From contig NVQY01000111.1 in NCBI GenBank assembly GCA_002400675.1, positions 957 through 7,792 on the forward strand: a stretch of DNA of 6,836 nucleotides, given 5' to 3'. A model generated the notes under the pieces. It searched no databases, had not been told where the DNA came from, and was given only the letters and a program-made list of their open reading frames with translations. The translations under genes were made by a program, and so were the position numbers. Each line of letters opens with the position of its first letter. Positions within the stretch are counted from its first letter, which is position 1. The DNA comes from Paracoccaceae bacterium (GTDB lineage: Bacteria; Pseudomonadota; Alphaproteobacteria; Rhodobacterales; Rhodobacteraceae). Of the stretch, positions 1 through 6,792 are shown piece after piece.

Positions 1-332
1 CTATAGGGCTGGCCGTTGTTGGTGGACCGCCCGTGGCCGCGGCTGGCAATGGTGATCACCTTGTGATCCTTGGCAAATGCATCAATCTGCCCGCCCCAGT
101 AATCGGTATTCCCCAGCCCGCCGTGCAACAGGATCAAAGGGTCGCCGGTGCCGTAGGTGGCGAAATATATCTGCGCGCCGTTCACATTGGCATAGCCGGA
201 TGTGGTCGCCTCGGGGGTGGGTAGCGGCGCGGACAGGGTTTCCCACAACTCTTGCGCGCTGGCCGGTGGCAGGGCGGTGACCGCAACCACGGCAAGGGCC
301 ATGAATGTCTTTAATGTCCCGGTAAGTCTCAT
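1..332 (-). CDS. Exported alpha/beta hydrolase, N-terminal part (cut by window edge)
   Basis: The reading frame is open from the start codon at 332 to the window edge, giving 110 residues; the C-terminus lies outside. Residues 1-26 look like a Sec signal peptide: basic start (Arg2, Lys8), a hydrophobic run at about 10-21, and an Ala-Ser-Ala site before Gln27. The mature part begins an alpha/beta hydrolase fold. LILLHGG at 66-72 is the oxyanion-hole strand and loop, and SRGHGRS at 97-103 is the strand-4 region after a DYW motif. The nucleophile serine and the rest of the triad are beyond the edge. A second in-frame ATG at 338 is less likely, because the AGAGAGG purine tract at 341-347 abuts it but is well spaced for 332. 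The gene is divergent from the AraC-type regulator at 499, which may control it. The substrate cannot be told; esterase, lipase or dehalogenase-like members are all possible. A periplasmic location is inferred from the signal peptide. Confidence 0.85.
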   Translation of the reverse strand, partial: MRLTGTLKTFMALAVVAVTALPPASAQELWETLSAPLPTPEATTSGYANVNGAQIYFATYGTGDPLILLHGGLGNTDYWGGQIDAFAKDHKVITIASRGHGRSTNNGQPY

Positions 333-439
333 CGTCATTTCCTCTCTGATTTCGTCAGGCCGGGGCCGGTCAGGACAAGGCGTTGACTGACCCCCGGCAA
401 AGTCGCAGACTTGCTGCGCAGGGAAATTCTAGCACCGGT

Positions 440-459
440 CGGATAAACCGCGTTATCCG
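440..459. promoter_or_regulatory. Inverted repeat in the hydrolase/araC divergent region (candidate operator)
   Basis: Two perfect 7-bp arms, CGGATAA and TTATCCG, are separated by the 6-bp spacer ACCGCG. The repeat lies 40-60 bp before the araC start codon and about 110 bp from the hydrolase start, in a 166-bp region (333-498) with no gene. The position suits a regulator site for either gene. It could also be chance, and AraC-type proteins often bind direct rather than inverted repeats. I could not identify convincing -35/-10 pairs in this region. Confidence 0.3.
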
Positions 460-498
460 GTTTGCGCAGGTTGCCCCGGGTCATAGAAAGAGAAACCG

Positions 499-1482
499 AT
501 GCAATCGGCTGCTGACAGCGCGCCAACATCCGGTCTGGTTCGCCAGTCCTTTGAGGACATTGACCAACAGGCGCAATGCCTGACCGGCTACGACCAGAAG
601 TATCAGCAACTTAGCCGGGGCCAGTTCAACGGGCAGTTTTCCACGCTGTTGCTGGGCGCGGAACTGGGGCTGTATTTCGAAAATCTGAACCAGTTGCTGG
701 ATCAGGCCGGGTCGATCCCGCAGGATCAGTATTCGGTGATATTTCTGATGAACAAGGATCAGCCCTGCAAGCTGAACGGGCGGGACTTTTCGGCGGATGA
801 CCTGTTTTTTGGCCGCCCCGGAGCCAGCTTTCAGACGTTGGGCCGGCCGGGGACGCATTTCTGCGTGGTCAGCTTTGCCCGTGAATACCTGGACCCGCTG
901 ATGGGTGCGACCCAAGGCGATGCCCACGCCGGGTTTGATGCCCATCTTCAGGACGCCGTAAAGACCAACCCCGCGTTTGCCCGCCAGTTGCGCGCTATGG
1001 TCGAAGGCACGGTTGCGTCGTTTGAACAAGCCCCGGCCATCGCGCCGGGATCACGGCGCATTCCGGCAATCCGCGCCGCTTTTGTTGACATGATTGCGGG
1101 GTTTTCCGCGGCTGATCCGGCCAACCCGTTGGGACGACGACCGACCAATCAGAACGCTGTGCGCATGGCGCGCGACTATATCCACGCGCACGCGCAGGAC
1201 GACATTTCGGTGGCCGATATCTGTGCCCATGTGGGCGTCAGCCGGCGCACTCTGGAGGCCAGTTTTCAGACCTGTCTTGAGCAATCGCCGGGCATGTATC
1301 TGCGCCTTGTGCGGCTGAACGAAATCCGCCGGGCGCTGCAATCTTCGCGCAACAATCAGCGCTCGATCGGCGATATCGCCGCCGAATGGGGGGTCTGGCA
1401 CCTTAGCCGGCTTGCGCAATATTACAGCCTTCAGTTCGGCGAGTTACCGTCGCAAACCCGGGAAAACCAACTGGTCCGATAG
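499..1482 (+). CDS. AraC-family transcriptional regulator
   Basis: This 327-residue cytoplasmic DNA-binding protein has the AraC/XylS layout. Residues up to about 200 form a sensor-type domain resembling the AraC-binding-like domains of EutR-type regulators. The C-terminal domain, about 215-320, carries two helix-turn-helix motifs. The first includes ISVADICAHVGVSRRTLEASF (from residue 236). The second includes SIGDIAAEWGVWHLSRLAQYY (from 289), followed by FGELPSQT, a version of the family's closing F-G-x-x-P-S signature. The start at 499 is preceded by a purine-rich tract (AGAAAGAGAAA), a modest ribosome binding site. The gene is divergent from the exported hydrolase and convergent with the tetR gene, 16 bp away, so it is a separate unit from the paa operon. 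Its likely target is the hydrolase and perhaps its own promoter, which is inference from position only. The inducer is unknown; EutR-like sequence does not prove an ethanolamine role, and no eut genes are present. Confidence 0.88.
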   Translation: MQSAADSAPTSGLVRQSFEDIDQQAQCLTGYDQKYQQLSRGQFNGQFSTLLLGAELGLYFENLNQLLDQAGSIPQDQYSVIFLMNKDQPCKLNGRDFSADDLFFGRPGASFQTLGRPGTHFCVVSFAREYLDPLMGATQGDAHAGFDAHLQDAVKTNPAFARQLRAMVEGTVASFEQAPAIAPGSRRIPAIRAAFVDMIAGFSAADPANPLGRRPTNQNAVRMARDYIHAHAQDDISVADICAHVGVSRRTLEASFQTCLEQSPGMYLRLVRLNEIRRALQSSRNNQRSIGDIAAEWGVWHLSRLAQYYSLQFGELPSQTRENQLVR

Positions 1483-1484
1483 CC

Positions 1485-1500
1485 GCCTGCCGCAGGCTTT
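1485..1500. terminator. Short GC-rich hairpin between convergent araC and tetR genes
   Basis: GCCTGC (1485-1490) and GCAGGC (1492-1497) are perfect reverse complements, giving a 5-bp stem with a 3-nt loop. TTT follows on the plus strand. It starts three bases after the araC stop and runs into the tetR stop, where two convergent transcripts would end. The stem is short and the T tract is only three bases, so it is a weak intrinsic terminator at best. On the minus strand there is no T tract after the stem. Confidence 0.35.
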
Positions 1501-2095
1501 AAAGCCCGGCCACCCCGCGCAACGTAAGGTCACTGACCAATCGGGCATAGTCGTCACGCGCCTGCGATCCGGCGCCAGAGTTCCACATATAATACCAGTT
1601 CAGCATGCCAAACACCGACATGGTGGTCGCGCGCAGCTTGCCTGTGTCATCGTCAAACACCTGCGGCGCAATCGCCCGGATGGTATCACTTAGGCAGGTC
1701 ACCATGTCGCGCTGATAGCCGCGCAACAGCTTTTGCTGTTCGGGAGGCAGCGCCGACATGCCGCTGATCTGCACCTGATGTTCGTGATCGGCGCCTTGGT
1801 AGGCCAGCAATATCTCGCACACCGTGCGTTGCAACCGCTGTTCCGGCGTCAGCCCGGCCACGTCTATGCCGATAACCCGGTCGCGCAGATTGCGCAGGTA
1901 ACTGTCGAGAATGTCGAACAGGATCGCGTCCTTGCCGTCGTAATAGTGATAGATATTGGCCTTGGAGATCCCGCATTCGCGCGCCAATTGCGTCATCGAC
2001 GCGCGGTCAAACCCCTCGGTGGCAAACACCTTGGCGGCCGCCTTGAGGATTTGCGCGCGTTTGTGATCGTGGTCCTTGGCGATGGTGCGGGCCAT
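1499..2095 (-). CDS. paaR: TetR-family repressor of the phenylacetate genes (PaaR-type)
   Basis: This 198-residue protein has normal TetR length. Residues 10-57 form the N-terminal helix-turn-helix domain: an ILKAAAKVFATEGFDRASM helix-turn, then LARECGISKANIYHYY, the typical recognition-helix segment with the family's YHYY end. Residues 75-198 are the helical ligand-binding and dimer domain, with a hydrophobic/aromatic patch MLNWYYMWN at 164-172. It is the last gene of the paaG-paaI-paaK operon, 6 bp after the paaK stop. Many non-enteric bacteria control paa genes with TetR-type PaaR, which responds to phenylacetyl-CoA, rather than GntR-type PaaX. The role here is inferred from this context. 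Its predicted operator is the palindrome at 4686-4699, so it would also control its own operon. The TetR assignment is firm; the paaR name rests on the neighbours. Confidence 0.85.
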   Translation of the reverse strand: MARTIAKDHDHKRAQILKAAAKVFATEGFDRASMTQLARECGISKANIYHYYDGKDAILFDILDSYLRNLRDRVIGIDVAGLTPEQRLQRTVCEILLAYQGADHEHQVQISGMSALPPEQQKLLRGYQRDMVTCLSDTIRAIAPQVFDDDTGKLRATTMSVFGMLNWYYMWNSGAGSQARDDYARLVSDLTLRGVAGL

Positions 2096-2101
2096 ATCGA
2101 C

Positions 2102-3412
2102 CTATCCCTTGTCGCGGCTGTCGATCACCCGCACGGCCTTGCCTTGCGAGCGGGGCACGTCGCCGGGATCACCGACGATGACTTCGGTGGAGACACCGAT
2201 CATGTCCTTGATCCGCTTGGTCAGCATCCGTTCGGCCGCCGCCTTGCTGGCCTCGCCGGTGGCGGTTGGCGTCACTTCGACAAACACCCGCATCGCGTCC
2301 ATGCGCCCGGATTTATACAGCTCGATCTGGAAATACGGCGCAAGCCCGCCGGTGGCCATCACCTGTTCCTCGACCTGCGTGGGGAACACGTTGACGCCGC
2401 GCAGGATGATCATGTCATCCGAGCGCCCGGTGATCTTTTCCATCCGCCGCATTGAGCGCGCAGACCCCGGCAACAACCGCGTCAGGTCGCGGGTGCGATA
2501 GCGGATCATCGGCAGGCCTTCCTTGGTCAGGGTGGTGAACACCAGTTCCCCCGGTTCGCCGTCCGGGACGACTTCGCCGGTTTCGGGGTTGATGATTTCG
2601 GGATAGAAATGATCCTCCCAGATGTGCAGCCCGTCCTTGGTTTCCACACATTCATTGGCCACGCCCGGTCCCATGATTTCGGAAAGTCCGTAGATATCAA
2701 CGGCGTGCATGTCGAATGCCGCTTCGACCTCAAGGCGCATGGCGTTGGTCCATGGCTCGGCCCCAAAGATGCCGACCGATAGCGACGACTCGCGCGGGTC
2801 TAGCCCCTGCTTGTGGAACGCCTCAAGGATATTCAGCATATAGGATGGTGTGACCATGATCCCATCGGGGCGGAAATCGTTGATCAACCCGACCTGCTTT
2901 TCGGTCTGGCCGCCGCCCATGGGGATCACGGTCGCGCCGAGGCGCTCGATGCCGTAATGCGCACCCAAGCCGCCGGTGAACAGCCCGTAGCCATAGGCGT
3001 TATGCACCATGTCGCCCTTGCGCAGGCCCGAGGCGCGCAAAGACCGTGCGCCCAGATCGGCCCAGATGTCGATGTCGCCCTTGGTATAGCCGACCACGGT
3101 CGCCTTGCCGGTGGTGCCGCTTGAGGCGTGGATGCGGATGATCTCGGAACGCGGCACGGCGAACAGGCCAAACGGATAATGGTCGCGCAGGTCGTTCTTG
3201 TAGGTGAACGGGAATTTGGCCAGATCGGCCAGCGATTTCAGGTCATCGGGATGCACCCCGGCGTCGTCAAAGCGTTTCTTATACATCGCCACATTGTCAT
3301 AGGCATGGCGCAGCGACCACTTTAGCCGCTTTAGCTGAAGCGCCTGAATCTCGTCCAGCGAGGCGATTTCGATCGGGTCCAGATCGGCGGGATTTGGGGT
3401 CAGGTCCTTCAT
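2102..3412 (-). CDS. paaK: Phenylacetate-CoA ligase
   Basis: PaaK activates phenylacetate with ATP and CoA to phenylacetyl-CoA, AMP and pyrophosphate, the committing step of the aerobic hybrid pathway in the cytoplasm. At 436 residues it matches the family's usual length. Adenylate-forming signatures appear in order: the P-loop SSGTTGK at 97-103, GAEP at 217-220, YGLSE at 241-245, YRTRDL at 305-310, and GRSDDMIILRGVN at 329-341 at the hinge to the C-terminal lid. The lid ends with PRSQGKAVRV, where Lys425 sits in the position of the conserved adenylation lysine. The start overlaps the paaI stop by four bases (ATGA), and GGAG at 3420-3423 lies 7 bases ahead of it, so the start is well fixed. 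All key motifs look intact. A ligase for a related arylacetate is possible, but the paaG, paaI and paaZ neighbours favour phenylacetate. Confidence 0.96.
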   Translation of the reverse strand: MKDLTPNPADLDPIEIASLDEIQALQLKRLKWSLRHAYDNVAMYKKRFDDAGVHPDDLKSLADLAKFPFTYKNDLRDHYPFGLFAVPRSEIIRIHASSGTTGKATVVGYTKGDIDIWADLGARSLRASGLRKGDMVHNAYGYGLFTGGLGAHYGIERLGATVIPMGGGQTEKQVGLINDFRPDGIMVTPSYMLNILEAFHKQGLDPRESSLSVGIFGAEPWTNAMRLEVEAAFDMHAVDIYGLSEIMGPGVANECVETKDGLHIWEDHFYPEIINPETGEVVPDGEPGELVFTTLTKEGLPMIRYRTRDLTRLLPGSARSMRRMEKITGRSDDMIILRGVNVFPTQVEEQVMATGGLAPYFQIELYKSGRMDAMRVFVEVTPTATGEASKAAAERMLTKRIKDMIGVSTEVIVGDPGDVPRSQGKAVRVIDSRDKG

Positions 3413-3852
3413 GGGGTTTCTCCGGTATTTTCGTCAAATAGCTGGCCGCGGATGGCGCGCGACATGCCGCGGAATTCGGCGATGACAACAGCGTCCTGAT
3501 TGGTCACCTTCACGTCGTAGATGCCGCTGCGCCCGACCAGCGACACCTCGGTCGCGGTGGCGGTCAGGCGGTCGCCCAACTGGCCGGGGGCGAGATAGCT
3601 GATCTGGTTGTTATAGGCCACGGTGGACTGGTTGCGGCTGTTGCAGGCAAAGGCGAATGTGGTGTCGGCCAGCAAATAAGTGATGCCGCCGTGGCAGATG
3701 CCGTGGCCGTTGCAATGATGTTCCTTCACCTCCAGCGCCATCGTCGCGCGCCCTTCACCCACCGACACCGGGTCGATGCCGATCCAGGGCGAGGCCTTGT
3801 CCGAGGCCATCATCGCCGCCGCAACCCGGTCGGCGCGTTGCTGGGGCGTCAT
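3409..3852 (-). CDS. paaI: Phenylacetate-pathway hotdog thioesterase PaaI
   Basis: This 147-residue single-domain hotdog-fold acyl-CoA thioesterase is close in length to E. coli PaaI. The key block is NGHGICHGGITYLLADTTFA (48-67), followed by CNS at 70-72. Asp63 in the LADT segment aligns with the catalytic Asp of E. coli PaaI, and the His-Gly-Gly turn at 54-56 opens the central helix. Strands follow at about 75-133, including NQISYLAPGQLGDRLTATA and EFRGMSR. PaaI hydrolyses ring-hydroxylated phenylacetyl-CoAs and is thought to rescue CoA from dead-end adducts formed when the reactive epoxide or oxepin intermediates go astray. It overlaps paaG upstream and paaK downstream by 4-nt ATGA junctions, so its translation is probably coupled to both. 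The start at 3852 has only a weak Shine-Dalgarno (CAGG), which fits coupling. Confidence 0.94.
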   Translation of the reverse strand: MTPQQRADRVAAAMMASDKASPWIGIDPVSVGEGRATMALEVKEHHCNGHGICHGGITYLLADTTFAFACNSRNQSTVAYNNQISYLAPGQLGDRLTATATEVSLVGRSGIYDVKVTNQDAVVIAEFRGMSRAIRGQLFDENTGETP

Positions 3853-4640
3853 GGTTTGCGGCCTGTGAATTTTGGTGCGCGCTTGGCCAGAAAGGCGGCG
3901 ACCCCTTCGGCGTAATCCGGGCTTTCGCCACAGGTTTTCTGATACTGCGCCTCAAGGTCCAGTTGTTGATCCATGGTGTTGGTGGCGGCGGCCTGTATCG
4001 CCATTTTCGTCAGGCCCAGCCCAAGCGTCGGCCCATCGGCCAGCCCTGCGGTCAGCGCGCGGGCCTCGTCCATCAGCGCCTCGTTTGGGAGTGCCTTCCA
4101 GATCAACCCCCATTCGGCGGCCTGCGCCGCACTCAGGGGGGTCGCGGTCAGGGCCAGCGCCTTGGCGCGGGCTTCGCCCAGCAGGTGGGTCAGTGAAAAC
4201 GAGCCGCCGGCGTCCGGCACCAGACCGACCTTGGCAAAGCTTTGGATGAACTTTGCCCCCTCGGCGGCCAGCACGATATCGCAGGCCAGCGCGATGTTGG
4301 CCCCGGCCCCGGCGGCCACACCATTGACGGCGCAGACCACTGGAAATTCGAGGCTGCGGATCAGCCGGATCAGCGGCGCGTACCATGTCAGGATGGTCTT
4401 GCTCAGGTCCGGGGGGCCGTCCATTTTCGCCGGATCGCGATCACCCAGATCCTGCCCGGCGCAAAACCCGCGCCCGGCGCCGGTCAGTAGGATGGCGCGG
4501 GTGCCGCGGTCGCGTGCGGCCTCTATTTCAGTCCGCAAAGCCGCGTGCATGGCGTCGTTGAACGCGTTCAGCCGCTCTGGCCGGTTCAGGGTTATTTCGC
4601 TCCATTTGCCATGATCCTGCGCAAGAATTCCGTCGCTCAT
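3849..4640 (-). CDS. paaG: 1,2-epoxyphenylacetyl-CoA isomerase
   Basis: PaaG isomerises the ring 1,2-epoxide of phenylacetyl-CoA to the seven-membered oxepin-CoA, and in some systems also shifts a double bond later in the pathway. At 263 residues it is within one or two of E. coli PaaG, and its motifs match that protein closely: LNRPERLNAFNDAMH at 18-32, LLTGAGRGFCAGQDL at 51-65, and CAVNGVAAGAGA at 103-114 (the last two form the crotonase oxyanion hole). KVGLVPDAGG at 137-146 has Asp143 at the catalytic Asp position. The C-terminal LAKRAPKFTGRK is typical. The start is taken at 4640, giving MSDGIL. The open frame runs on to 4886, but that would read through paaZ and the promoter; an ATG at 4676 would lie upstream of the predicted transcript start. 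It is the first gene of the paaG-paaI-paaK-tetR operon, divergent from paaZ. Confidence 0.95.
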   Translation of the reverse strand: MSDGILAQDHGKWSEITLNRPERLNAFNDAMHAALRTEIEAARDRGTRAILLTGAGRGFCAGQDLGDRDPAKMDGPPDLSKTILTWYAPLIRLIRSLEFPVVCAVNGVAAGAGANIALACDIVLAAEGAKFIQSFAKVGLVPDAGGSFSLTHLLGEARAKALALTATPLSAAQAAEWGLIWKALPNEALMDEARALTAGLADGPTLGLGLTKMAIQAAATNTMDQQLDLEAQYQKTCGESPDYAEGVAAFLAKRAPKFTGRKP

Positions 4641-4644
4641 TTTG

Positions 4645-4656
4645 CCCGCCGCTCCT
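4645..4656 (-). promoter_or_regulatory. Ribosome binding region that fixes the paaG start
   Basis: On the minus strand AGGAG (4652-4656) lies 11 bases ahead of the ATG at 4640, and GGCGGG (4645-4650) lies 4 bases ahead. The first is a good match with slightly long spacing; the second is weaker with short spacing. Together they support initiation at 4640 over the in-frame ATG at 4676, which has only AAG-type bases before it. Confidence 0.5.
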
Positions 4657-4674
4657 GAATGTGTGTTGCTTCTC

Positions 4675-4702
4675 ATCTTGCATAAACCGACCGGTTGGTC
4701 AA
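4675..4702 (-). promoter_or_regulatory. Predicted promoter of the paaG-paaI-paaK-tetR operon
   Basis: Reading the minus strand, TTGACC (4702-4697) matches the sigma-70 -35 consensus at five of six bases. After 16 bases comes CAAGAT (4680-4675), a weak -10 with three matches. The palindrome at 4686-4699 overlaps the -35 element and fills most of the spacer. A transcript would start about 25-30 bases before the paaG ATG. The -35 is good and the -10 poor, so this is a prediction only. Confidence 0.4.
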
Positions 4703-4706
4703 TAAT
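4678..4706 (+). promoter_or_regulatory. Predicted promoter of paaZ
   Basis: TTGCAT (4678-4683) and AATAAT (4701-4706) are separated by exactly 17 bases. The -10 matches TATAAT at five of six positions and the -35 matches at three of six. Transcription would start near 4713, leaving a leader of about 27 bases that carries the GGGAGAGAG Shine-Dalgarno region (from 4725) before the ATG at 4740. The palindrome at 4686-4699 lies wholly within the spacer, so a bound repressor would block polymerase. Confidence 0.5.
4686..4699. promoter_or_regulatory. Palindromic operator between paaG and paaZ, likely bound by the TetR regulator
   Basis: ACCGACCGGTTGGT is a 14-bp palindrome with one mismatched symmetric pair, centred at 4692/4693. 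A further flanking AT/AT pair extends the symmetry (4682-4683 with 4702-4703). A perfect even-length palindrome of this size, ACC-N-ACCGGT-N-GGT in form, is typical of TetR-family sites. It is the only such site in the 99-bp divergent region and overlaps the predicted promoters on both strands. Assignment to the tetR gene at the end of the operon is inference from context. Confidence 0.65.
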
Positions 4707-4739
4707 AAAGCCAGCCACTGAAGCGGGAGAGAGAACATC

Positions 4740-6770
4740 ATGAGCATCCAACAGGTCAACAGTTTCGCCGCCGGTGCATGGGTCGCGCCGGGCGTGGGCG
4801 CGCGTGATATTGCCAGCGCCATTACCGGCCATGTGATCGCACGAGCGGGCAATGACGCGCTGGATGTGCAGGCGATGTTGGATCACGCGCGCGATGTGGG
4901 CGGTCCGGCGTTAAGGGCGATGACGTTTCATGATCGGGCGCGGATGCTAAAGGGGCTGGCGGCCTGTCTGGGGCAGCACAAAGCGGCGCTGTATGATCTG
5001 TCGTTTGATACGGGCGCGACGCAAAGCGATCACGTGGTTGACGTGGATGGCGGCATTGGCACGATGTTTGTGTTTGCCTCCAAGGGGCGGCGCGAAATGC
5101 CGGATGGGCATGTGTATGTGGACGGCGAGGTAGAGCAACTTAGCCGTACGGGCAGCTTTCTGGGCCAGCATATCTGCACGCCGATGCAGGGCGTGGCGGT
5201 GCATATCAACGCCTTTAACTTTCCGGTCTGGGGGATGCTGGAAAAGCTGGCTCCGACCCTGTTGGCGGGGATGCCGGCAATTGTGAAACCGGCGACCAAT
5301 TCGTGTTATGTGACCGAACTGGCGGTGCGGGTGATGCTGGAGTCTGGGCTGTTGCCCGCAGGCGCGCTGCAACTGGTGTCGGGGGGCATCGGCGACATGC
5401 TGGACCGTTTGGGCGGGCAGGATGTGGTCAGCTTTACCGGCTCTGCCGATACCGCGCTGATGCTGCGGGCCAATCCCGAGATATTGCGAAACTCAGTGCG
5501 GTTCGTGGCCGAACAGGACAGTCTGAACGCGTCTATTCTGGGGCCGGATGCGGTTGAAGGCACGCCCGAGTTTGATCTGTTCATCAAGGAAGCCACCCGC
5601 GAGATGACCACAAAGGCGGGTCAGAAATGCACGGCGATCCGGCGGATCATTGCCCCGGAGGCCCAGGTTGATGCGGTGATTGCGGCGTTGTCAGAGCGGT
5701 TGGCGGCGGTGACGATTGGTGATCCCCGACTGGAAACTACTCGCATGGGGGCCTTGGTCAGCGCCGGGCAAAAACGCGATGTTCTGGCCAAGGCGGCAAT
5801 CATCGGTCAAGAGGCACCGCGGGTGTTTGGCGATCCCGACAACTTCACCATCGAGGGTGCAGATGCCGCAAATGGCGCGTTTGTGCCGCCTATGCTGTTT
5901 CATTGCACCGATCCCGACGGCGCAACAGCCGTTCACGAGGTCGAAGCGTTTGGCCCGGTCAGCACCGTTATGGGCTACCGCGATCTGGCCCACGCGATCA
6001 CGCTGGCCAACCGGGGGCAGGGGTCGCTGGTGGCGTCGGTGATTACCAACGATCCGGGCGTGGCGCGGGAAATGGCGCTGGGCGCGGGGGCCTATCATGG
6101 GCGGCTGTATTTCAACAACCGGGTGTCGATGAAGGAAAGCACCGGGCACGGATCACCCCTGCCGCATATGGTGCATGGTGGGCCGGGGCGCGCGGGCGGT
6201 GGTGAAGAACTGGGCGGGGTGCGCGGCGTGCTGCATTACATGCAACGCACCGCGATTCAGGGGTCACCTGATATTTTGACGGCGATCAGTGGCACTTGGG
6301 TTCCCGGTGCGGCAGAGGTCAAAGGCCCGGCGCATCCGTTCACCCGGCGGTTCAATGAGTTGTCGATTGGCGAGACGTTGAACAGTGATCCCCGCGTGGT
6401 GACGTCCGAGGATATCGAACATTTTGCCAATTTCACGGGTGATACGTTTTACGCGCATATGGATGATGCCGCCGCAAAACGGAACCCGTTCTTTCCGGGA
6501 CGGGTGGCGCATGGCTATCTGTTGCTCAGCTTTGCCGCCGGGTTGTTTGTCGAGCCGAACGAAGGCCCGGTCCTGGCCAATACCGGGCTGGACAACCTGC
6601 GGTTCATGAAGCCGGTCAGCCCGGGCGACGCGATCAACGTGCGTCTGACGGTCAAACGCAAGACCCAGCGTAATGATGACTACGGCGAGGTGCGCTGGCA
6701 CGTCACGCTGTATAATCAGGACGCTGACAAGGTGGCGGAATACGAATTGCTGACGATGGTGGCCTACTAG
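4740..6770 (+). CDS. paaZ: Bifunctional oxepin-CoA hydrolase / 3-oxo-5,6-dehydrosuberyl-CoA semialdehyde dehydrogenase
   Basis: PaaZ opens the oxepin-CoA ring with its C-terminal MaoC-like hydratase domain and oxidises the aldehyde product with its N-terminal NADP-dependent dehydrogenase domain, giving 3-oxo-5,6-dehydrosuberyl-CoA. At 676 residues it is close to E. coli PaaZ (681). The dehydrogenase domain spans about 1-520: NAFNFPVWG at 157-165 with Asn160, Lys183 in VKPATN, the FTGS turn at 232-235, the general base Glu258 in AEQDSLN, and the nucleophile Cys297 in AGQKCTA. A conserved [10 protein letters not shown] stretch at 466-475 leads toward the linker. The hotdog domain begins near His532; Asp568 and His573 in GDTFYAHMD are the hydratase catalytic pair. 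Relative to E. coli the C-terminus lacks a short insertion after KRKT. Both active sites look complete. It has its own promoter region and a good Shine-Dalgarno (GGGAG at 4725), and appears monocistronic, since the next gene is convergent. Confidence 0.97.
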   Translation: MSIQQVNSFAAGAWVAPGVGARDIASAITGHVIARAGNDALDVQAMLDHARDVGGPALRAMTFHDRARMLKGLAACLGQHKAALYDLSFDTGATQSDHVVDVDGGIGTMFVFASKGRREMPDGHVYVDGEVEQLSRTGSFLGQHICTPMQGVAVHINAFNFPVWGMLEKLAPTLLAGMPAIVKPATNSCYVTELAVRVMLESGLLPAGALQLVSGGIGDMLDRLGGQDVVSFTGSADTALMLRANPEILRNSVRFVAEQDSLNASILGPDAVEGTPEFDLFIKEATREMTTKAGQKCTAIRRIIAPEAQVDAVIAALSERLAAVTIGDPRLETTRMGALVSAGQKRDVLAKAAIIGQEAPRVFGDPDNFTIEGADAANGAFVPPMLFHCTDPDGATAVHEVEAFGPVSTVMGYRDLAHAITLANRGQGSLVASVITNDPGVAREMALGAGAYHGRLYFNNRVSMKESTGHGSPLPHMVHGGPGRAGGGEELGGVRGVLHYMQRTAIQGSPDILTAISGTWVPGAAEVKGPAHPFTRRFNELSIGETLNSDPRVVTSEDIEHFANFTGDTFYAHMDDAAAKRNPFFPGRVAHGYLLLSFAAGLFVEPNEGPVLANTGLDNLRFMKPVSPGDAINVRLTVKRKTQRNDDYGEVRWHVTLYNQDADKVAEYELLTMVAY

Positions 6771-6774
6771 GGGC

Positions 6775-6792
6775 GATTATTGACGAATAATC
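6775..6792. repeat. Perfect AT-rich inverted repeat just after paaZ
   Basis: GATTATT (6775-6781) and AATAATC (6786-6792) form a perfect 7-bp stem with a 4-nt loop (GACG), four bases after the paaZ stop and spanning the stop codon of the convergent partial gene. The location suits transcript ends from both sides. However the stem is AT-rich and no T tract follows on either strand, so a classical intrinsic terminator is not supported. Confidence 0.35.

Noticed and set aside
33..390. Short plus-strand open frames at the window start
   Set aside because: They overlap the minus-strand hydrolase, whose signal peptide and HGG motif are convincing.
383..411. A possible araC promoter, TTGACT with CAGACT 17 bases later
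   Set aside because: The -10 is poor (three of six), it lies nearly 90 bases from the araC start, and GC-rich DNA gives such matches easily.
481..1029. A 182-residue minus-strand open frame opposite araC
   Set aside because: It is antisense to a protein with two clear helix-turn-helix motifs, and no domain is visible in it.
1733..2455. A 240-residue plus-strand open frame opposite tetR and paaK
   Set aside because: It crosses two well-supported genes on the other strand and has low-complexity His/Gly/Asp-rich composition typical of a shadow frame.
3973..4614. A 213-residue plus-strand open frame opposite paaG
   Set aside because: It lies wholly antisense to a clear paaG; long antisense frames are expected in GC-rich genes, and its Ser/Arg/Pro-rich composition matches no family.
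4641..4886. An upstream in-frame extension of paaG by up to 82 residues
   Set aside because: It would run through the promoter region and the paaZ coding start, has no homology to PaaG N-termini, and the 4640 start gives the normal family length with a plausible ribosome binding site.
5691..6149. Minus-strand open frames of about 150 residues inside paaZ
   Set aside because: They are fully antisense to the continuous, well-matched PaaZ protein.
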